Assembly (NCBI GenBank): GCA_964389675.1
Contig: CAYMEV010000030.1
Location: 1-34,643, forward strand
From: CAYMEV01 sp964389675 [NCBI: uncultured Candidatus Sumerlaeota bacterium]
GTDB lineage: Bacteria > CAYMEV01
Length of the DNA: 34,643 nt
Direction of reading: 5' to 3'
The notes under the pieces are model-generated. The model saw nothing but the letters and a program-made list of their open reading frames with translations. It was not told the DNA's origin and searched no databases. This document shows positions 18,736-26,744 of this stretch, in pieces. The translations under genes were made by a program, and so were the position numbers. The stretch's first letter is position 1. Each line of letters opens with the position of its first letter.

Positions 18736-18765
18736 GATAAAGGGGGCGATGCCCCCTTATCTTTT
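18736..18765 (+). terminator. Rho-independent terminator of the seven-repeat protein gene
   Basis: It starts right after the TAG. GATAA(A)GGGGGC pairs with GCCCCCTTATC around a GAT loop, followed by TTTT. It is a strong stem with one bulged A. Confidence 0.85.
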
Positions 18766-18961
18766 CATGTCTTAATCATTCCGCATCTTTTATAAGTACT
18801 TTTAAATTAAAGACTTTTTAATTTTTTGATTTTTCCTCTAAGACAACGATTAAAAAAAGCTGAAATCAAAATATTAAATACTAAAGACCTCATCTCATTT
18901 TATAAAAAACTTATTAAAATGCTTAGCTGGTACAAAAGCAAATATGTATTTTAAGGGTTTA

Positions 18962-19195
18962 TTATGATTTCAGAGCTCTCTTTATTTCATCAGGTTTCAG
19001 CACCTTTCCCGCTGATACTAATTTCCCGTCCACAATGAGCGCAGGCGTCACCATTACACCATGATCAACAATGTCTTTAATCTTGGTGATCTTTACAATA
19101 TCAGCTTCAATGCCCAGTTCCTTAACTGCATCTCTTGCATTTGATTCAAGCGCCCTGCATTTGGGACAGCCGCTTCCCAATATCTTAATCTCCAT
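18962..19195 (-). CDS. Small thioredoxin-like redox protein (CPKC)
   Basis: This 77-residue protein is of the small thioredoxin/glutaredoxin-fold 'redox-active disulfide' type. The active site is Cys10-Pro-Lys-Cys13 in GSGCPKCRAL, and MVTPALIVDG supplies the cis-proline. I chose the ATG at 19195 because AAAGGAGTG precedes it; the longer frame to 19225 would add ten unsupported residues. Its start overlaps the 3' end of the arsC-like gene by 11 bases, so it is the last gene of the arsR-permease-arsC operon. Likely roles are supplying electrons to the arsenate reductase or handling the metalloid near the permease. Such proteins often accompany COG0701-type permeases. Confidence 0.85.
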   Translation of the reverse strand: MEIKILGSGCPKCRALESNARDAVKELGIEADIVKITKIKDIVDHGVMVTPALIVDGKLVSAGKVLKPDEIKRALKS

Positions 19196-19625
19196 GGTTT
19201 TCACTCCTTTGCTTAATAAATTCAATTATTTTTTCTTTAATCATGTCCCTGATTTTCCTTAGTACAGCCAGTTTTTCATCTTCCGGGCCCTTCAGGGATG
19301 CCGGGTCTTCAAATTCCCAGTGAAGTTTTATCCCTTTTCCAGGAAAGACAGGGCACTGCTCTGCTGCTTCAGGACTGCACACTGTAATTACATAATCATA
19401 CTGTCTCTGTTTTCTAAGCATATCATAAACACTTTTCGTACTGTTCCGGGATATATCATACCCATCTTCCATCATTGCCTTTATAACAAGCGGATTAAGC
19501 ATTCCAGGCTCAATGCCTGCACTTTCTGCTGAAAAGCCATCAGACAGGCGGTTAAGAAAAGCCTCTGCCATCTGGCTTCTTGCTGAATTGTGGACACATA
19601 TAAACAATACCCTTTTCTTTTCCAT
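19185..19625 (-). CDS. arsC: Arsenate reductase, LMW phosphatase-like (thioredoxin-coupled ArsC type)
   Basis: This 146-residue protein has the low-molecular-weight phosphatase fold. The P-loop CVHNSARS (Cys10 to Arg16) binds the oxyanion, and EFEDP carries the acid Asp107. Cys83 and Cys91 in [10 protein letters not shown] sit where thioredoxin-coupled ArsC proteins have their two resolving cysteines, so Cys10, Cys83 and Cys91 could form the redox cascade that reduces As(V) to As(III). Related protein-tyrosine phosphatases lack this pair. I chose the ATG at 19625: AGGAGATC precedes it and the P-loop follows at once, whereas the frame upstream to 19934 is only the shadow of the permease gene. 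It starts 11 bases after the permease stop. Confidence 0.88.
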   Translation of the reverse strand: MEKKRVLFICVHNSARSQMAEAFLNRLSDGFSAESAGIEPGMLNPLVIKAMMEDGYDISRNSTKSVYDMLRKQRQYDYVITVCSPEAAEQCPVFPGKGIKLHWEFEDPASLKGPEDEKLAVLRKIRDMIKEKIIEFIKQRSENHGD

Positions 19626-19636
19626 TAAAAGATCTC

Positions 19637-20806
19637 CTATGGGAACAATGTGCCGTAGATCATACCTGTTAATGTGGACATAACAATAACAAGGCTTACA
19701 TAAACTGCTGTTTTCTTTGTACCTATCATACTCCTTATAGCAAGCATGCTCGGGAGAGACAGAGCAGGGCCTGCCAGAAGAAGCGCCAGGGCAGGGCCTT
19801 TTCCCATACCGCTTCCAAGAAGCCCCTGCAGTATTGGTATCTCTGTCAGCGTAGCAAAGTACATGAATGCCCCTGCAATTGAAGCAAAGAAATTTGCCCT
19901 GAGGCTGTTCCCCCCGAGCAGGCCTGAAACCCATCGGGAAGGAATAATGCCTTCCTGCCCGGGCCTTCCGAGAAAGAATCCTGCTAAAAGTACCCCTATA
20001 AAGAGCAGGGGCATTATCTGCAGTAAAAACTCATGGCTTGAGATTGCCCATAGCTTCAGCTCCTGTCTTTCAAACCATAATATAAGTATCAGTATGAGTC
20101 CCGCTATGAAAAACCCTGTAATATAGTATTTCATGCTGTAGATGGTATTCCACAAACCCATGCTGTCATCCTTGCCCCAGTTAACAAACACCAGTATGCC
20201 GACCATTGAAAAAATATAGAGTGCGGTCTGGAGAAGGTTTCTATTTTGACCCTCTTCCGATGGCAACATAAGTCCAAGGCTGTTATTCCTGTTTGTCTCC
20301 TCCCTCAGGAATATAAAATGCATCGCCAGTCCGATGATCACAGAAAAAATGACTGCCCCCAAAGCCCTTGCCAGGCCCATCTGAAAACCCAGAACCCTTG
20401 CGGTAAGTATTATTGCAAGTATATTTATTGCAGGGCCTGAATATAGAAAGGCTATAGCAGGCCCAAGCCCGGCACCCCTTTTATATATGCCTCCAAAAAT
20501 AGGCAATACCGTACAGCTGCAGACAGCAAGTATAGCTCCTGAGACAGATGCTACGCCGTAGCTTAACACTTTATTGGCCTTTGCCCCGAGGTATTTCAAG
20601 ACTGCCCCCTGGCTTATGAAATTGCTTATCGCCCCTGCAATAAAGAAAGCAGGGATCAGGCACAGGAGCACATGCTCCCTTGCATACTCCTGAAGCATAA
20701 GCAGAGACTCTTTCATTGGCCCGTAAAGCACAATTCTATCAAAAGGAAAGAAATAAAAAAAGGCAAATACAATCAATATCAATAAGAACTTGATCTTCCT
20801 GTTCAA
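19637..20806 (-). CDS. COG0701/ArsP-like permease
   Basis: This 389-residue integral membrane protein has about eight to ten hydrophobic segments. It matches the permease family of pfam03773 (COG0701), with [18 protein letters not shown] and [12 protein letters not shown] in the first half and [12 protein letters not shown] in the second. The family includes ArsP organoarsenical exporters and related metal or metalloid exporters; the Cys-Ser-Cys could contact the substrate. The start is TTG at 20806, supported by AAGGAGAG seven bases upstream and only two bases between the arsR stop and this codon. In this operon it probably exports an arsenic species, but the exact substrate cannot be read from the sequence. 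Confidence 0.82.
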   Translation of the reverse strand: MNRKIKFLLILIVFAFFYFFPFDRIVLYGPMKESLLMLQEYAREHVLLCLIPAFFIAGAISNFISQGAVLKYLGAKANKVLSYGVASVSGAILAVCSCTVLPIFGGIYKRGAGLGPAIAFLYSGPAINILAIILTARVLGFQMGLARALGAVIFSVIIGLAMHFIFLREETNRNNSLGLMLPSEEGQNRNLLQTALYIFSMVGILVFVNWGKDDSMGLWNTIYSMKYYITGFFIAGLILILILWFERQELKLWAISSHEFLLQIMPLLFIGVLLAGFFLGRPGQEGIIPSRWVSGLLGGNSLRANFFASIAGAFMYFATLTEIPILQGLLGSGMGKGPALALLLAGPALSLPSMLAIRSMIGTKKTAVYVSLVIVMSTLTGMIYGTLFP

Positions 20807-20808
20807 TC

Positions 20809-21159
20809 TTACTCTCCTTTACACTTTTCTGTTCTTCTGCATCTAAGAAGCCTTTTTTCAAGGTTTCTGATATCCTTCTCATTTTCCGGAATGGCTGCCA
20901 GCATTTCTTCCAGCCTTGCATCAAAATCATCTTCTTTCAGATCAGCCTTATACAGGATAAACCTGCCATCCCTTCTTTCACTCACCAGGCCGGCATACTT
21001 AAGCTCCTTCATATGCCTTGATATACTGTATGCAGGGATTTTCAGGCTGTCCACTATCTCGCATACACAAAGCTCCCTATGGGCATACAGGAGGATCTTC
21101 ATGATCCTGATGCGTGTTTCATCGCTTAAAGCCTTAAATATTTTCTTATAATATCTCAT
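20809..21159 (-). CDS. arsR: ArsR-family metalloid-responsive repressor
   Basis: This 116-residue winged-helix repressor has the metalloid-binding ELCVCEIVDSL at about 29-39 (Cys31 and Cys33), the classic alpha-3 As(III)-binding motif of ArsR. It is followed by the recognition helix region YSISRHMKELKYAGLVSERRDGRFILY. It should leave DNA when As(III) or Sb(III) binds the cysteines. It is the first gene of an operon with a permease, an arsC and a thioredoxin. The ATG at 21159 has no Shine-Dalgarno sequence but lies next to the AT palindrome 21162-21173; translation may start on a very short leader. Confidence 0.9.
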   Translation of the reverse strand: MRYYKKIFKALSDETRIRIMKILLYAHRELCVCEIVDSLKIPAYSISRHMKELKYAGLVSERRDGRFILYKADLKEDDFDARLEEMLAAIPENEKDIRNLEKRLLRCRRTEKCKGE

Positions 21160-21161
21160 AA

Positions 21162-21217
21162 TAATAATTATTACGTTTTAATGATTGCATAGTTGCACAT
21201 ATATACAAATATGTCAA
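21162..21217 (-). promoter_or_regulatory. Candidate promoter and operator of the ars operon
   Basis: On the minus strand a consensus TTGACA (21217-21212) is followed after 17 bases by AACTAT (21194-21189), a poor -10. The perfect palindrome TAATAATTATTA (21162-21173) lies between promoter and start codon, and TGCAACTATGCA covers the -10. Either dyad could be the ArsR site. Confidence 0.4.
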
Positions 21218-21381
21218 GATAAATTATCATTAATAGAATTGTCTGTTTTTCCATACCTCAGTTTCAAGGCTTTACGATCAGGTTATATTTATAAAAAATG
21301 GACCCCGATATTATTTTATACTAAAGATTAAATATTTTTTATTAAATATTAAAATATTCCTTTTGAATATGGCAAATTTTG

Positions 21382-21516
21382 ATGTATATTTCTTATAAGG
21401 AAATTAAAATTATAAAAAGAATATCAGGGAGGGCTTTATCTGCAGTAATAGTTGCCTTTTTGCTCTTACCCGTTTCTTATGGTTTTCCTGAATTACAGCA
21501 TTTCTTTTATACTTGA
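21382..21516 (+). pseudogene. Relic of a secreted-protein gene: orphan signal peptide
   Basis: The open frame of 44 codons plus TGA encodes a textbook Sec signal peptide, KRISGRALSAVIVAFLLL then PVSYG, and stops ten residues after the predicted cleavage. The ATG at 21382 has no Shine-Dalgarno sequence. Twelve codons later ATA-AAA-AGA (21415-21423) lies ten bases after AAGGA. The neighbouring exported proteins begin ATG-AAA-AGA (MKR), so this looks like a start codon mutated from ATG to ATA. The rest of the gene is missing. It lies in the 502-base gap between arsR and the 1135-aa gene; I see nothing else coding there. An alternative is a chance frame or a tiny secreted peptide. Confidence 0.4.
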
Positions 21517-21661
21517 GTTTTTTTATGAATATTTCAAATAAATCTCATTCAAATTACCTGGATCTGATGCTATTATCTATACCCAAAATGTGTTTAATCC
21601 TATTAATATATAAATTTTTCTGTAAAAAAAGATAATAAATTTAAAAAAGGGGTTTATTTTT

Positions 21662-24600
21662 ATGAAAAGATCATGCATCTTATTATCATTTCTCTTGTTA
21701 TTCACCATAAGCATTACCTTTGCAGAAGACTTGTTTTCTGGAATTTTGAGCCATGAGAACTATAATTTAAATGCTGATGGTTCTCAATCTTTGACTGCCT
21801 GTGAAAATATAGCTGAATCTTCCAAAGATTATTTCTGGGAATGGGATGAGCAGTTCTGGATATCCGGAGTGAATGGCTACATATATGATATTGCAGTCCT
21901 TGATCAGGATGTCTACATTGCAGGGGAATTCACTACTGCAGGCAATGTTTTTGCCAGTAATATTGTCAAATGGGATGGAACATCATGGTCTGCCCTGGGG
22001 GATGGCTTGAACGGTCGTGTCAGTGCCCTTGCTGTACTTGACGGCGAATTATACGCAGCAGGTGGATTCAACACCGCAGGGGGCGTATCCGCCAACAGAA
22101 TTGCCAGATGGGACGGATCTTCATGGTCTGCCCTGGGATCTGGTTTAAATGCATATGTAGAGACTATCTCTGTAATGAATGGTGAAATATACGCTGGCGG
22201 AAATTTCACTGCAGCCGGCGGAACACCTGCCAACAGAATAGCCAGATGGGACGGATCTTCATGGTCTGCCCTGGGGAATGGCATGAACAACTATGTTTTT
22301 TCGCTTGCTGTACTGGATGGTGTGCTCTATGCAGGAGGAAATTTTACAACTGCAGGGGAAATCTCTGCTAACTATATGGCCAGATGGGACGGATCTTCAT
22401 GGTCTGCTCTTGGTGATGAAACTAATAGTTATGTCAATGCGCTGACAGTCATGAATGGCAATCTGTATGCAGGGGGAATGTTTACGGAGGCTGGGGGAAT
22501 AACAGCTAATTATATTGCTTCCTGGGATGGCAGTTCCTGGTCTGCACTGGGTGATGGTATGGGCTATGCTGTATATTCTCTAACTTCCTATGACGGCAGT
22601 CTTTATGCAGGAGGAACATTCAGCACTGCAGGCGGGAATCCAGCACAAAATATTGCCAGATGGGACGGGTCTTCCTGGTATGCTCTTGGAGAAGGGGTTG
22701 ACGTCAATGTTCAGGCTTTGGAAGTACTTGACGGCATTCTTTTTGCAGGGGGAGCTTTTACTACTGCAGGAGGGGCAGCAGTAAATTATATTGCATCATG
22801 GGACGGCACAGCATGGTCGCCTCTCGGATCAGAACCAGGCTCAGGCATGAACAGTACAGTCAGGGCTTTTCATTCCATGGATGGTGATCTCTATGCTGGA
22901 GGTGAATTTAAGAATGCAGGTGGAAATACAGTTAATTATATTGCATCATGGGACGGCACAGCATGGTCGCCTCTCGGAGAAGGCATGTCCAATAACAGTA
23001 ATGTAATGGCGCTTGCTTCCATGAATGGCAGTCTTTATGCAGGGGGGACCATTCTTTATGCAGGAGGAGTCTATGTCAAGAATATCGCCTGCTGGGACGG
23101 TATAGAATGGTCGGCGCTTGGCACGGGTATGAACAACTATGTCTATGCTCTGGCAACACTCGACGGTACCCTCTATGCTGGGGGACAATTCACGACCGCA
23201 GGAGGGATCTCTGCAAATTATATTGCTTCCTGGGACGGAGTCTCCTGGTCAAGCCTTGGCGATGGAATGGATAATAAAGTAAATTCTCTTGCTGTCATGG
23301 ACGGTGAGCTTTATGCAGGAGGAAACTTTACAACCGCCGGAGGAGTATCTGCAAATCATATTGCTAAATGGGACGGCGTTTCGTGGTCTGCTCTTAGTGA
23401 GGGAACAGATAATGTTGTTTATTCTCTTGCTGTCATGGACGGTGAGCTTTATGCAGGAGGATATTTTACGACTGCGGGAGGCATATCTGCAAAGAATATT
23501 GCTAAATGGGACGGTACTTCATGGTCTCCTCTTGGTTCCGGGGTAGGGAACAATCTTTATTGCCTCGGAACGATGAATGGCTGTCTGTATGCAGGAGGAA
23601 ATATTACTGTAGCCGGCGGAGTATCTGTAAACTATATCGCAAGATGGGACGGAACAGAATGGTCCGCTCTCGGTGAGGCTGTTAATTCTTATGTGCATGC
23701 CATTTCTCAGCATGACGGAATGCTATATCTCGGAGGCAGATTTTTTACCGCAGGGGGAAAAATTTCAAATAGAATTGCCTGCGGTTCTCTGTATTTTGAG
23801 GGAACAGTATCCCTTTATGCGGACCCTGATACGCTTAATGTGAATCTCACCGGGGAGGGAAACTATATATCCGGCCAGGAGGTAGCAATATCTGCCGAAC
23901 TGGTCAGGGATTACCAGTTCCATGAGTGGGCAGGCTTGCCTGATGATATTGCACTTCTTGCAGATCCGGCATCTTCATCAACCACTTTCATCATGCCGGA
24001 GAGAGATGTTTCCTTTACTGCGGTATACAAGGATTTTTATGATGTTGCTTTAACTGCAGACCCTGATAATATAGGGGTTGTTTTAACAGGGGACGGGACT
24101 TACTATGTAGATTCTCAGGTAGATATTTCAGCCTCCTTAAATAAGGCATACCAGTTTTCAGAGTGGACAGGCTCTCCTGATGATATTTCCCTTCTGGATG
24201 ACCCTTTTTCCGCCATCACTTCTTTCATAATGCCCCAAAGGGATGTATCATTTACAGCTGTATACATAAATCCTGTTCCTGACGCTCCTTCAGGGCTTGT
24301 TGCAGGTTCAGCATCCCACTCTCAGATAAACCTTGAATGGACAGACAATTCAGACAATGAGAAAGGGTTCAAAATAGAAAGAAGGCCGGGTTCATCCGGT
24401 TTCTGGATCCAGATAGCCGTAACGGGCGCTGATATCATATCATACAGTGACACAGGGCTTCCTGCTGAAAAAGAATACTGCTACAGGGTCAGGGCGTATA
24501 ACAAGGTAGGCAATTCAGAGTATTCAAACACAGACTGCGCTACAACCTCGCCTCTTCCCTATTATCCTGTGCCAGTATACAGATTTTTCAACAATTTAAG

Positions 24601-25069
24601 GGGAGGACACCTTTATACTATAAGCGAAGCTGAAAGGGATTATATCATAGAGAACCTGCCTCAATGGACATATGAGGGGCCTAAATTCAAAGTATATGAA
24701 GATCCTGCACCGGAGAGCACGCCTGCATACAGGTTTTTCAACACCAGGACAGGCATTCATTTTTATACAATAAATGAAACTGAAAGGGATAATCTAATGC
24801 AGGTCGAACATTTTATTTATGAGGGGATCAAGTTTTATGTTCATGAATTTCCTGCAGAGAGTACTATACCTGTTTACCGTTTTTTCAATACGAACAGGGG
24901 TGGCCATTTCTATACAGTCAGCACTGATGAGAGGGATGCGCTTATGCAGATGCCGCACTGGAATTATGAGGGCATATGCTTTCATGTTTTTCCTCTGGAA
25001 CAGGCTCATAGGTCATTCTCTGCAAATGAGTCAAAGAAAACATCATCCTCCGGGAAAAAGGATGAATAA
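21662..25069 (+). CDS. Secreted protein with fourteen AGG-type repeats, InlB-like repeats, FN3 and DUF5648-like repeats
   Basis: The protein has 1135 residues with a signal peptide (about 1-21, ending ITFA). Fourteen repeats of about 46 residues (about 73-714) follow the pattern LAVMDGELYAGG.FTTAGG then IARWDGSSWSALG; repeats 7 and 8 are slightly longer. Fourteen is twice seven, suggesting two seven-bladed propellers. Next are two divergent InlB-B-like repeats of about 78 residues (about 714-870, ending FIMP.RDVSFTAVY) and one FN3 domain (about 874-958) very like those of the two proteases. Three C-terminal DUF5648-like repeats (about 963-1110) each carry YRFFN, G.H.YT and ERD. It lacks the 350-residue domain of its paralogue at 16528-18735. 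The Shine-Dalgarno sequence is weak (AAGGGG). Its likely role is extracellular recognition or adhesion; no enzyme motif is seen. Confidence 0.85.
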   Translation: MKRSCILLSFLLLFTISITFAEDLFSGILSHENYNLNADGSQSLTACENIAESSKDYFWEWDEQFWISGVNGYIYDIAVLDQDVYIAGEFTTAGNVFASNIVKWDGTSWSALGDGLNGRVSALAVLDGELYAAGGFNTAGGVSANRIARWDGSSWSALGSGLNAYVETISVMNGEIYAGGNFTAAGGTPANRIARWDGSSWSALGNGMNNYVFSLAVLDGVLYAGGNFTTAGEISANYMARWDGSSWSALGDETNSYVNALTVMNGNLYAGGMFTEAGGITANYIASWDGSSWSALGDGMGYAVYSLTSYDGSLYAGGTFSTAGGNPAQNIARWDGSSWYALGEGVDVNVQALEVLDGILFAGGAFTTAGGAAVNYIASWDGTAWSPLGSEPGSGMNSTVRAFHSMDGDLYAGGEFKNAGGNTVNYIASWDGTAWSPLGEGMSNNSNVMALASMNGSLYAGGTILYAGGVYVKNIACWDGIEWSALGTGMNNYVYALATLDGTLYAGGQFTTAGGISANYIASWDGVSWSSLGDGMDNKVNSLAVMDGELYAGGNFTTAGGVSANHIAKWDGVSWSALSEGTDNVVYSLAVMDGELYAGGYFTTAGGISAKNIAKWDGTSWSPLGSGVGNNLYCLGTMNGCLYAGGNITVAGGVSVNYIARWDGTEWSALGEAVNSYVHAISQHDGMLYLGGRFFTAGGKISNRIACGSLYFEGTVSLYADPDTLNVNLTGEGNYISGQEVAISAELVRDYQFHEWAGLPDDIALLADPASSSTTFIMPERDVSFTAVYKDFYDVALTADPDNIGVVLTGDGTYYVDSQVDISASLNKAYQFSEWTGSPDDISLLDDPFSAITSFIMPQRDVSFTAVYINPVPDAPSGLVAGSASHSQINLEWTDNSDNEKGFKIERRPGSSGFWIQIAVTGADIISYSDTGLPAEKEYCYRVRAYNKVGNSEYSNTDCATTSPLPYYPVPVYRFFNNLRGGHLYTISEAERDYIIENLPQWTYEGPKFKVYEDPAPESTPAYRFFNTRTGIHFYTINETERDNLMQVEHFIYEGIKFYVHEFPAESTIPVYRFFNTNRGGHFYTVSTDERDALMQMPHWNYEGICFHVFPLEQAHRSFSANESKKTSSSGKKDE
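22787..22979 (+). repeat. Near-identical segments inside the fourteen-repeat gene
   Basis: The stretch beginning TTATATTGCATCATGGGACG recurs with an offset of 150 bases (about 22787 and 22937) and is almost unchanged for over 40 bases. A second pair near 23283 and 23421 has an offset of 138 bases. Both offsets are whole repeat units, indicating ongoing unit duplication or conversion. Confidence 0.6.
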
Positions 25070-25121
25070 TCATCTGACTGTAAATAGAGTGTTTATCATC
25101 TGGATAAAATAGATCTTTTAG

Positions 25122-25143
25122 AGAGGGGGTGAATACCCCCTCT
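25122..25143 (+). terminator. Terminator hairpin after the fourteen-repeat gene
   Basis: AGAGGGGGT (25122-25130) and ACCCCCTCT (25135-25143) form a 9-bp stem with a GAAT loop, about 50 bases after the stop. The U-tract is poor. The G5/C5 core resembles the terminator at 18736-18765. Nothing else is seen up to 25367. Confidence 0.65.
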
Positions 25144-25367
25144 TCTGATTACTCTACATAATGATCAATATGAGATGCATTTCATTGTTTGCCTTATAAG
25201 CAGCGATACTTCAGGTCTGTCCATGAGTTCGCTATTAAGCAATTAATTAACTAAAAACAATATTCATGCAAAATGCAATAAGAAACAATTTAAGATATTG
25301 CACTTAATTATTAATTATAGTCTTTATTCTGTTTTTAATCCGTTTTTTATATTAGAATAATTTTCCC

Positions 25368-26483
25368 TTACTTTACCAGCCCGGTTATATCCAGTACATC
25401 CTGTTCAATTGGCTTATCAAGAGGGATCTCCCTTGCAGGCTGTCTTGAGAAGTCAACATTCTTAAGGTCTGCCTTTCTGATTCTCCTGTTATACATTGTA
25501 TGGTAATAAACTGTAAGGTTCTTTGTATCAAATGCTACTGTCCACTGAGTAGCAGAAGGCATATTGACAGCACCGGCCATGCCAGAGCCTTCAGCCTGGC
25601 TTATTCCTTCATTGAAGTTGTCGAGTATCCTGAACAGCTCATTAACTGTATCTATTCCGCCCTTTGTCCTGCGCGAATACTGCGAGAATACTGCAGCCCT
25701 GACAAACCTTGATGGAGATGTAAAATCCCCGGGCAGGCCCAGCATTCCGGATCCTCCTGCCAGAGGTGTAATTTCAAGATCTCCCCATTTTTTTCCTTCA
25801 AAAGGCTGGTTTGATATATAGCCGTAATTTCCGAGGTTTGTAAGATGCCATGGGAAATTAGGATTATTGGTAATTACCCCCACGGGATTATCATATATCA
25901 TGATCTTACCTTCGGTGAATTCTATAACAATGCATTTGCCGTCAGGCTGTGTCACCATCGCATGTGCAGGCCAGGGCATTCCTATCTTCTCTGCGATTAC
26001 TGGCACTACTGAAATTTTGCTCAGGCCTTCTTTCAGCTCTTCAATATCTGCAAAATTTGAAAGGATAAATGTCAGAAAATCGCCTGGCGCAATACTGATA
26101 TCTGCCTTCGCTGGATCATAAGGGGTATATTCTGCAAAGCCATTGTGGAAAAACCCTCCTGCTGAAAGGCCCTTTTCATTCATACCGTCTGTTACAATAC
26201 CCTCAAGCACTGCCAAAGCAGCAAACCCGTATTTTGACTTCCATTTATGCCCGATAAGGCCCTCGGGTGTCAGCCCGACAAAGTTGGTATCCCTGGGAAC
26301 TACCTGAAGCCTTGTTTCCATATCGAAAGACCCCCATTCCATTGTGCGCCCCCTTACAACAGTCCCATCTTCTCCCTCAAGCTGGATCCCAGTACATGCA
26401 AAAACAATTGGACCGCAAAAAAGAAATACAGTCAGCAAAACTGCAGAAATAACCCTGTTGCCGATGGATGAATTATTTGGCAT
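25368..26483 (-). CDS. Secreted choloylglycine hydrolase/penicillin acylase-like Ntn-hydrolase
   Basis: The protein has 371 residues and is a linear-amide C-N hydrolase of the choloylglycine hydrolase family. The signal peptide runs to PIVFA, and cleavage there would expose Cys30 (CTGIQLEGEDGT) as the N-terminal nucleophile, the usual activation route for exported members. Other family features are Arg46 in GRTMEW (with Glu49 where bile-salt hydrolases have Asp), the ITNNPNF loop and GDFTSPSRFVRA with its conserved arginine. The substrate cannot be told: bile salts, penicillin V and N-acyl homoserine lactones are all known in the family. I chose ATG 26483 because GAGGAGG lies about eight bases upstream; the frame to 26561 is unsupported. 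It looks monocistronic. Confidence 0.85.
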   Translation of the reverse strand: MPNNSSIGNRVISAVLLTVFLFCGPIVFACTGIQLEGEDGTVVRGRTMEWGSFDMETRLQVVPRDTNFVGLTPEGLIGHKWKSKYGFAALAVLEGIVTDGMNEKGLSAGGFFHNGFAEYTPYDPAKADISIAPGDFLTFILSNFADIEELKEGLSKISVVPVIAEKIGMPWPAHAMVTQPDGKCIVIEFTEGKIMIYDNPVGVITNNPNFPWHLTNLGNYGYISNQPFEGKKWGDLEITPLAGGSGMLGLPGDFTSPSRFVRAAVFSQYSRRTKGGIDTVNELFRILDNFNEGISQAEGSGMAGAVNMPSATQWTVAFDTKNLTVYYHTMYNRRIRKADLKNVDFSRQPAREIPLDKPIEQDVLDITGLVK

Positions 26484-26744
26484 CTCCATTTCCTCCTCTA
26501 AATTTTTTGAAGCAGCGATATTATAGCTAAGGATTTTAGACCATTGATAGAAATGCTTCAAGGATAAAATTCTCCTGGTTTCAAAAGAAGAAAGATGCTC
26601 CCGCTTTCAATTAACTGAAATATCACTTAAGGAATATTACCATTGCTGAGCTCTCCGGATCTCTTTGAAAAATATGAATCATGCAGGTACACCCGTATTT
26701 TGGAGATTCTTTCCAGTATATAGCATATTTTCCGGCTTTTTAAG

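Noticed and set aside
19626-19934. 103-residue N-terminal extension of the arsC-like frame up to 19934
   Set aside because: The extension lies inside the permease gene in another frame, is rich in odd Cys/Arg sequence, and the real ATG at 19625 has its own Shine-Dalgarno sequence.
22000-23760. Regularly spaced repeats that might suggest a CRISPR or VNTR array
   Set aside because: The period is a whole 46 codons in one open frame and encodes conserved protein repeats; there are no spacers.
26394-26410. Lipoprotein signal (lipobox) in the choloylglycine hydrolase-like protein
   Set aside because: The residues before Cys30 are VFA, with Phe at -2, which is not a good lipobox; in this family the Cys is the catalytic N-terminal nucleophile.
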